In this document: piece after piece, positions 7,043 to 11,064 of the stretch | Layout of the letters: each line of letters starts with the position of its first letter | Position numbering within the stretch: position 1 is the stretch's first letter | From: Anaerolineae bacterium | GTDB lineage: Bacteria; Chloroflexota; Anaerolineae; JAADDB01 | Length of the DNA: 11,064 bases | Direction: 5' to 3' | NCBI GenBank assembly: GCA_015489285.1 | Contig: WGAA01000325.1 | Location: 1-11,064 of the forward strand | Translations under genes and position numbers: made by a program | The notes under the pieces: model-generated | What the model was told of the DNA's origin: nothing | Seen by the model: only the letters and a program-made list of their open reading frames with translations | Database searches by the model: none

Positions 7043-7229
7043 TAGGGGGAGTCGGCGCGGTTAGCGCATCCTGGCTTGAAATACGTAATGCGTGATGCGT
7101 AATTTGGGTGAATGGGCTGGCGCTGTAGGGCCAATATTGTCTTTGCGCCGTCCCTTTAATCGTTAATTGTCAATCGTTAATCGTTGTTTTTCCACACCAT
7201 CCGGTTACTCGTTACTCGTCACTCGTTAG
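7015..7229 (+). repeat. Composite heptamer-array repeat element, copy 3 (with extra tail array)
   Basis: Array I is the CATNCGT part of the shared array (7015-7042). Spacer 1 (about 7039-7081) matches copy 1 closely (GCGCTAGGG, GTCGGC, TGGCTTGA). Array II (7084-7104) is CGTAATG, CGTGATG, CGTAATT. The 39-bp core is at 7115-7153. An array of four TAATCGT-type heptamers follows (7157-7184), then a T-rich bit, CCATCC (7197-7202) and a last array GTTACTC, GTTACTC, GTCACTC (7204-7224). The CCATCC plus GTTACTC end resembles the tail of copy 1. Copies 2 and 3 therefore sit as a direct tandem about 170-176 bp apart. The element ends 19 bp or less before the ATG at 7248. Together the two copies fill the 407-bp gap between rph and the next gene; I see no other gene there. 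Confidence 0.82.
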
Positions 7230-7247
7230 GAGGGGAGCGGAAGGTCC

Positions 7248-10079
7248 ATGCAGTCCAGATCTCGTTGGCGTTATCACATCATATACCCGGCCATCCTGGC
7301 CTTTCTCGCCTGGCTTATGTGGTGGCCCCTGCCCGCGCGCGTGACCACCCATGTACCGGGCACCCCCACGTGGGCTTTCGACGAGTCCACCTTCCTCTGG
7401 AACACGTGGTACTTCCAGCACGCGCTCGTTCACCTCCACACATCTCCCCTCTACACCGACCTCATCTGGCATCCCCTGGGCATTGCCCTCATCCTCTACA
7501 CGTACGATGTGTTCAACGCGCTTCTCGCCGCCCCCCTCCTCTGGGCTACGGGGAACCTGCCCCTGGCCTCGAACACGGTGCTGGTCCTGCACACGGTGCT
7601 CAGCGGGTACGGGACCTTTCTCCTCGTGGGCTATCTTCTGCGTCGGGAAAGGGGCGGGTCGGCCCTCCTCGCGGCCGCGGTGGCCGGCCTCGCCTACGCG
7701 TTTGCCTCCAACCGGGCCGTGTACGCGGCCCAGGGCCACTACGACATGGTCAGCACCGGCGCCATCCCCTTCTTCGCCCTCTACTTCATCCGAACGCTGG
7801 ACCGGTTGGGGCAGGGCGAGGTGCGGCGCGCGTACCGGGATGGGGGCATGGCCGGACTCTTCTTCGCCTTCGCCGCGCTGGCCGAGATGATCTTCGCCGT
7901 CTTCCTCACCCTCTTCGCGCTGGTGACATTGTTGACGTACGCGCCCCACGGTGAGGGGTGGCGCCAACGGTGGCGGGCTTACGCGCGCGGGATAGGTCCC
8001 CTGGGGCTCATGGTCCTCGTCGCGGTGGGGATGTGGAGCCCCCTCCTGATCCCCATCCTGCGCGAGATGCTGACGGGCCACTACATCCTCAAGGGCTGGG
8101 GGGAAAGCATCAAGCTCTCCGTGGACGTGTTGGGCTTCTTGACGCCGACGGCCCTGCATCCCCTGTGGGGACGGGATTGGGCCCACGCGCTGCGCCTGGT
8201 CGAGGAGGGTCGGGGACGGTTTTCCGACATCAACACAGTGTTCCTGGGCTATGTGACCCTGGGGCTGGCCCTGGTGGGCTGGCTGGCCAACCGAGCTCGC
8301 ACCCGGACCTGGGCGTGGAACGCGGGGATCTTCGCCCTCCTCTCCCTGGGGCCTTTCCTTCACGTGGGGGGACGGTGGCAGTTCGACCTGGACGGGGTGA
8401 AGACGGCCGTGCCCTTGCCCTTCGTCCTCCTGCACTACCTGCCCTTTGTCCGAGGCAACCGGGCGCCCAACCGGAACAGCGTCATCCTCATGCTGGCCCT
8501 GGCCGTGCTCGCCGGTTATGGGACCCTGTGGGTCCTGCGGCGGGTGCGGGGGCGCACGCGGGCGGGCGTGGCCGTGGCCCTGGCCGCGCTGATCCTCTTC
8601 GAACACGCGGCCCTGCCCCTCCCCCTATCCGACGCGCGCATCCCCCCGGTATACGACCTGATAGCGGAGGAGGACGGTCCCTTCGCCCTCCTGCAGGTGC
8701 CCCTGGGGTGGCGCAATTCCTTCGGGGTGTTCGGGGTGGAGCGGACGCAAATTCAGTACTACCAGACGCGGCACGGGAAGCCCATGTTAGGGGGGAACAT
8801 CAGCCGTGCGCCCGAGTTCAAGATGGCCTATTTCCGCCGCATCCCCCTTTTCCGGGCACTGGCCCAGGTGGAGTTCGGCGCGGAACCGGAGGCGGAGGTG
8901 CTCGAACGGGCCCGTCGCCAGGCGCCTGAGCTCATACGCCTGTACAACGTCCGTTACGTCATCCTCTTCCCCCCCATCCCCGGACGACACCCGTACGTGG
9001 ATACGTGGCAGCGGACATGGGCGTTCGTGAAGGACATTCTCCCCCTGGAACGGGAGCCCTTCTGGCAGGGGGCGGGCATCGAGGCGTACCGGGTCGTGCA
9101 GCCCCCCGCGCCCGTGGCGACCTTCGCCGATCTGGGGGAGGCAGGGAGTGAGCCGTACCGGGGTGAAGGGTGGTACGAGAACGAGGTCATCCAGGGACGG
9201 AGCGCGGTCTGGGCGGGGAAGGATGGGCGTTCTGCCCGGCTCTTCCTGCGGGCCGACGGCGGCGATCCCTATCTCCTGACGCTCCGCATCCTCCCCTTCA
9301 CCTATCCGGGAAGCCCGCGACAGCGGATATCCCTGAAGGTCAACGACACCTGGGTGCTCCGGGATCATCCCTTGCAGGAGGGGTGGCAGGAGGTGCGTGT
9401 GCGCGTTCCCGCGGGGACGTTGAGGGATCACACGAACACCATTACCCTGGAGGCGGCCTGGCGTCGCCGTCCTCGGGATGTGTTCCCCGGTCAATGGGAG
9501 ATCGGGAAGACGGGGGTGCGGCTGCCCGTGGATGTGGAGTTGACCGCGTTCGAGGATGGCGCTTACATGTCTATCATCGACGACCAAGGGCGCCGGAGGG
9601 ATGTGTCCTTTGGGCGGCGGGGGTACAACGTGACGGTGTTGGACCCGAAGACGGGACGGGTGTTGCAGAAGGCGGGGTTCGACACGTATGCCAACCGGTA
9701 TGAGGCCGAACGGTTGGCCGCTTTCATCGACGCACTGCCTCCCGGGGTCATCGTCCTCGTGGCCACCCGCGGGGATGCGGGGCGCCATTTGACGGACGAG
9801 GCCGTGGCCGCGTTGCGCTCCGTGGGGAGCGCGGTGGACCTGCGCCGACATCCCCACGCGTTTCACGCGCTTGTGGGGGTCAAGGGGGCCAAGCCGGGGA
9901 CCGCGGTCGAAGTGGTGGACGCGAGGAGCGCGTACGTGCGTTTGGGCGGGTACCCCGATTTTCGTACCTTGAGTGTGGCCGTGGATTGGGTGGGGTGGGA
10001 GCCCCTTCAGCGCACGACGGGGAAGGTGGTCCCGTCCAGGGCGTTCGTCCCCGCGTCGACCACCCGTTCCAGCAGGTAG
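7248..10079 (+). CDS. Multi-pass membrane protein, GT-C/YfhO-like, with C-terminal ILEI/FAM3-type domain
   Basis: The product is 943 residues from ATG at 7248; weak ribosome sites GGGGAG (7232-7237) and GGAAGG (7239-7244) precede it. Residues ~9-455 hold roughly 11-13 hydrophobic segments (for example 9-27, 78-100, 106-131, 140-160, 200-230, 250-271, 327-348, 356-372, 411-430, 436-455). The first loop carries an acidic FDES (44-47) followed by WNTWYF, and WHPLGIALILYTYD follows at 74-86. This is the layout of GT-C glycosyltransferases that use lipid-linked sugars, though I cannot assign a donor or acceptor. Residues ~460-610 are soluble and globular. Residues ~640-740 look like a beta-sandwich, possibly carbohydrate-binding (inference). 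Residues ~768-890 match the ILEI/FAM3 domain: RGYNVTVLDPKTGRVL, FDTY, FIDALPPGVIVLVATRGD, LTDEAVAALRSVGS, LVGVKG. No partner operon gene follows. Probable role: envelope glycan or glycolipid synthesis, by fold only. Confidence 0.8.
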   Translation: MQSRSRWRYHIIYPAILAFLAWLMWWPLPARVTTHVPGTPTWAFDESTFLWNTWYFQHALVHLHTSPLYTDLIWHPLGIALILYTYDVFNALLAAPLLWATGNLPLASNTVLVLHTVLSGYGTFLLVGYLLRRERGGSALLAAAVAGLAYAFASNRAVYAAQGHYDMVSTGAIPFFALYFIRTLDRLGQGEVRRAYRDGGMAGLFFAFAALAEMIFAVFLTLFALVTLLTYAPHGEGWRQRWRAYARGIGPLGLMVLVAVGMWSPLLIPILREMLTGHYILKGWGESIKLSVDVLGFLTPTALHPLWGRDWAHALRLVEEGRGRFSDINTVFLGYVTLGLALVGWLANRARTRTWAWNAGIFALLSLGPFLHVGGRWQFDLDGVKTAVPLPFVLLHYLPFVRGNRAPNRNSVILMLALAVLAGYGTLWVLRRVRGRTRAGVAVALAALILFEHAALPLPLSDARIPPVYDLIAEEDGPFALLQVPLGWRNSFGVFGVERTQIQYYQTRHGKPMLGGNISRAPEFKMAYFRRIPLFRALAQVEFGAEPEAEVLERARRQAPELIRLYNVRYVILFPPIPGRHPYVDTWQRTWAFVKDILPLEREPFWQGAGIEAYRVVQPPAPVATFADLGEAGSEPYRGEGWYENEVIQGRSAVWAGKDGRSARLFLRADGGDPYLLTLRILPFTYPGSPRQRISLKVNDTWVLRDHPLQEGWQEVRVRVPAGTLRDHTNTITLEAAWRRRPRDVFPGQWEIGKTGVRLPVDVELTAFEDGAYMSIIDDQGRRRDVSFGRRGYNVTVLDPKTGRVLQKAGFDTYANRYEAERLAAFIDALPPGVIVLVATRGDAGRHLTDEAVAALRSVGSAVDLRRHPHAFHALVGVKGAKPGTAVEVVDARSAYVRLGGYPDFRTLSVAVDWVGWEPLQRTTGKVVPSRAFVPASTTRSSR

Positions 10080-11064
10080 ACGCGCACCCGGTCCAGCGCG
10101 GGGAGTTTGGCCGAGGTGAGGAGTTCCAGGGCCAGCTCCTGAGCCAGGGGGTCCAGCACATTGTGCAGGCGTTGGGAGCGCACGCGCAGCCGCGCGGGCC
10201 GGATCTCCGCCTTGGCGAGGTGACGCACGATCTGCCCGGGCAGGCCCTCGAACAGGGCACGGATGCCCTCGCGCGCACTCAGCATATCCGCGGCAATCAC
10301 GTCTCCCCCTTCCGCGTCCACGAGGAGGAGGACGTAGGGGATGTAAGGACGTTCGTCCGGGCGTTCCTGGACGCCCGTGGGCAGCATGAAGAGGTCGACC
10401 TGCAATTCCTCCCGGTTGGGCATGCGCTGTCGCAGCTGGTCCAGCAGGTCCGCGGGAATGCGGATGCGGTAGGGTTCTTCCCGCTCCTCGGGGAGGGGAC
10501 GCCACGCGTCCTGCCAGAGGAGTCCCTCGGCCCCGGCACGCGGGACGCGCACGAGGACGCGGCCCTGTTCCAGCTCCCGGAGGAGGACGTCCGCCCCCCT
10601 TTCCCGCACCAGGTCGACGACGTGGGGGATGTGGGTCAGGGCTAAGGTGAGGGCGCGCACTTCGTCGGGGGTCGGGTACCAGGGGGCCCAGCCGGGACGG
10701 AAGCTGCGGAAGAGGGGCCATCCCCACGGCGTGGGTTCGTGGTAGGCCAGCGCGTCGAGGAGGCCGCGGTCGGCGGGGGTGAGGGCGTCCTCCTCGGCCC
10801 ATCCGGCCACGATCATGGGCACGGTCAGGGCCAAGTCGTCGGGCACCAGGCCGGCTTCCGCGGCGAATTCCATCAGGGCCCAGTACGCGGTCCACCCCTC
10901 CTCCCCGGGGTAGAGGAGTACGGCCGGGTCCTCCCCGTGGGCCCCCTGGACGCTCACGTAATTCACCTCCCCCGTCGTCGGGTCTTCCACGCCGAAGATG
11001 TGGGTGTCCTCCAGCCACTGCCAGGGGCGGAGGCGGGCCAGGGTGTCCTGCGCCTTGAGGAGAT
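10007..11064 (-). CDS. Partial CDS, DUF7309/DUF6930-like protein of unknown function
   Basis: The minus-strand frame is open from the window edge (11062) to the TGA at 10009-10007, giving 351 visible residues with the true start outside. A GTG at 10990 exists, but family-like sequence continues upstream of it (LARLRPWQWLEDTHIFGVEDP), so it is probably internal. The segment WLEDTHIFGVEDPTTGEVNYVSVQG followed by a YPGEEGW stretch resembles, from memory, the DUF7309 family often joined to a DUF6930 C-terminal part. No catalytic motif, signal peptide or membrane segment is visible; the protein is acidic and Trp/Pro-rich and looks cytoplasmic. Its last 24 codons lie antisense to the end of the convergent membrane-protein gene. 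The protein call is moderate, the family name tentative. Confidence 0.65.
   Translation of the reverse strand, partial: LLKAQDTLARLRPWQWLEDTHIFGVEDPTTGEVNYVSVQGAHGEDPAVLLYPGEEGWTAYWALMEFAAEAGLVPDDLALTVPMIVAGWAEEDALTPADRGLLDALAYHEPTPWGWPLFRSFRPGWAPWYPTPDEVRALTLALTHIPHVVDLVRERGADVLLRELEQGRVLVRVPRAGAEGLLWQDAWRPLPEEREEPYRIRIPADLLDQLRQRMPNREELQVDLFMLPTGVQERPDERPYIPYVLLLVDAEGGDVIAADMLSAREGIRALFEGLPGQIVRHLAKAEIRPARLRVRSQRLHNVLDPLAQELALELLTSAKLPALDRVRVYLLERVVDAGTNALDGTTFPVVR

Noticed and set aside
7137..7160. Promoter for the membrane protein gene within the repeat (TTGTCT and TTTAAT)
   Set aside because: The spacer is only 12 bp, too short for a sigma-70 promoter, and the -10 is part of a heptamer array; other pairs in the gap are no better.
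8787..11018. A 743-residue minus-strand open frame
   Set aside because: It is Arg/Pro/Gly-rich low-complexity sequence running antisense to the membrane protein and out of frame with the DUF7309-like gene.

Overview
The window is a GC-rich bacterial chromosome segment. Gene styles (B12-type radical SAM proteins, a GT-C-like membrane protein ending in an ILEI/FAM3-type domain, heptamer-rich spacers) suggest a member of the Chloroflexota, perhaps a thermophilic Anaerolineae-like lineage. This placement is inferred; there is no marker gene besides rph.

Layout. Position 1-158 is the start of an unrecognised gene running left out of the window. Positions 159-380 are non-coding and almost entirely one copy of a composite repeat. 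Positions 381-5986 form a tight four-gene minus-strand operon. In order of transcription it encodes two related cobalamin-binding-type radical SAM enzymes, one radical SAM enzyme with a SPASM/twitch-like C-terminus, and a third, more divergent cobalamin-binding-type radical SAM enzyme. A good minus-strand promoter with a perfect TATAAT lies at 6047-6074. Divergent from the operon is rph (RNase PH, 6115-6840). Positions 6841-7247 are again non-coding and filled by two tandem copies of the same composite repeat. Positions 7248-10079 encode a 943-residue membrane protein: a GT-C/YfhO-like multi-pass N-terminus, a beta-rich middle and a C-terminal ILEI/FAM3-type domain. Its 3' end overlaps by 73 bp the end of a convergent minus-strand gene (10007-11064, cut by the window edge) resembling DUF7309/DUF6930 proteins.

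How the genes may work together. The four radical SAM genes share one promoter and have a 39-bp gap, a 4-bp ATGA overlap and a 24-bp gap, so they probably act in one pathway. No precursor peptide is visible and all four proteins have basic, aromatic segments, so a membrane-associated or polyprenyl-linked small molecule is a more natural guess than a RiPP. The substrate is unknown. The GT-C-like protein may act on the cell envelope, but nothing in the sequence ties it to the operon.

Most unusual structure. Both non-coding regions carry the same ~170-210 bp composite element: a GCGTCAT-type heptamer array, a ~40-bp spacer, a GCGTAAT-type heptamer array, a second spacer with a 39-bp core, then a GTTACTC-like heptamer array. 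Three copies are present. Each is oriented with its neighbouring genes, starting about 7 bp after a stop codon and ending within 20 bp of the next start codon.
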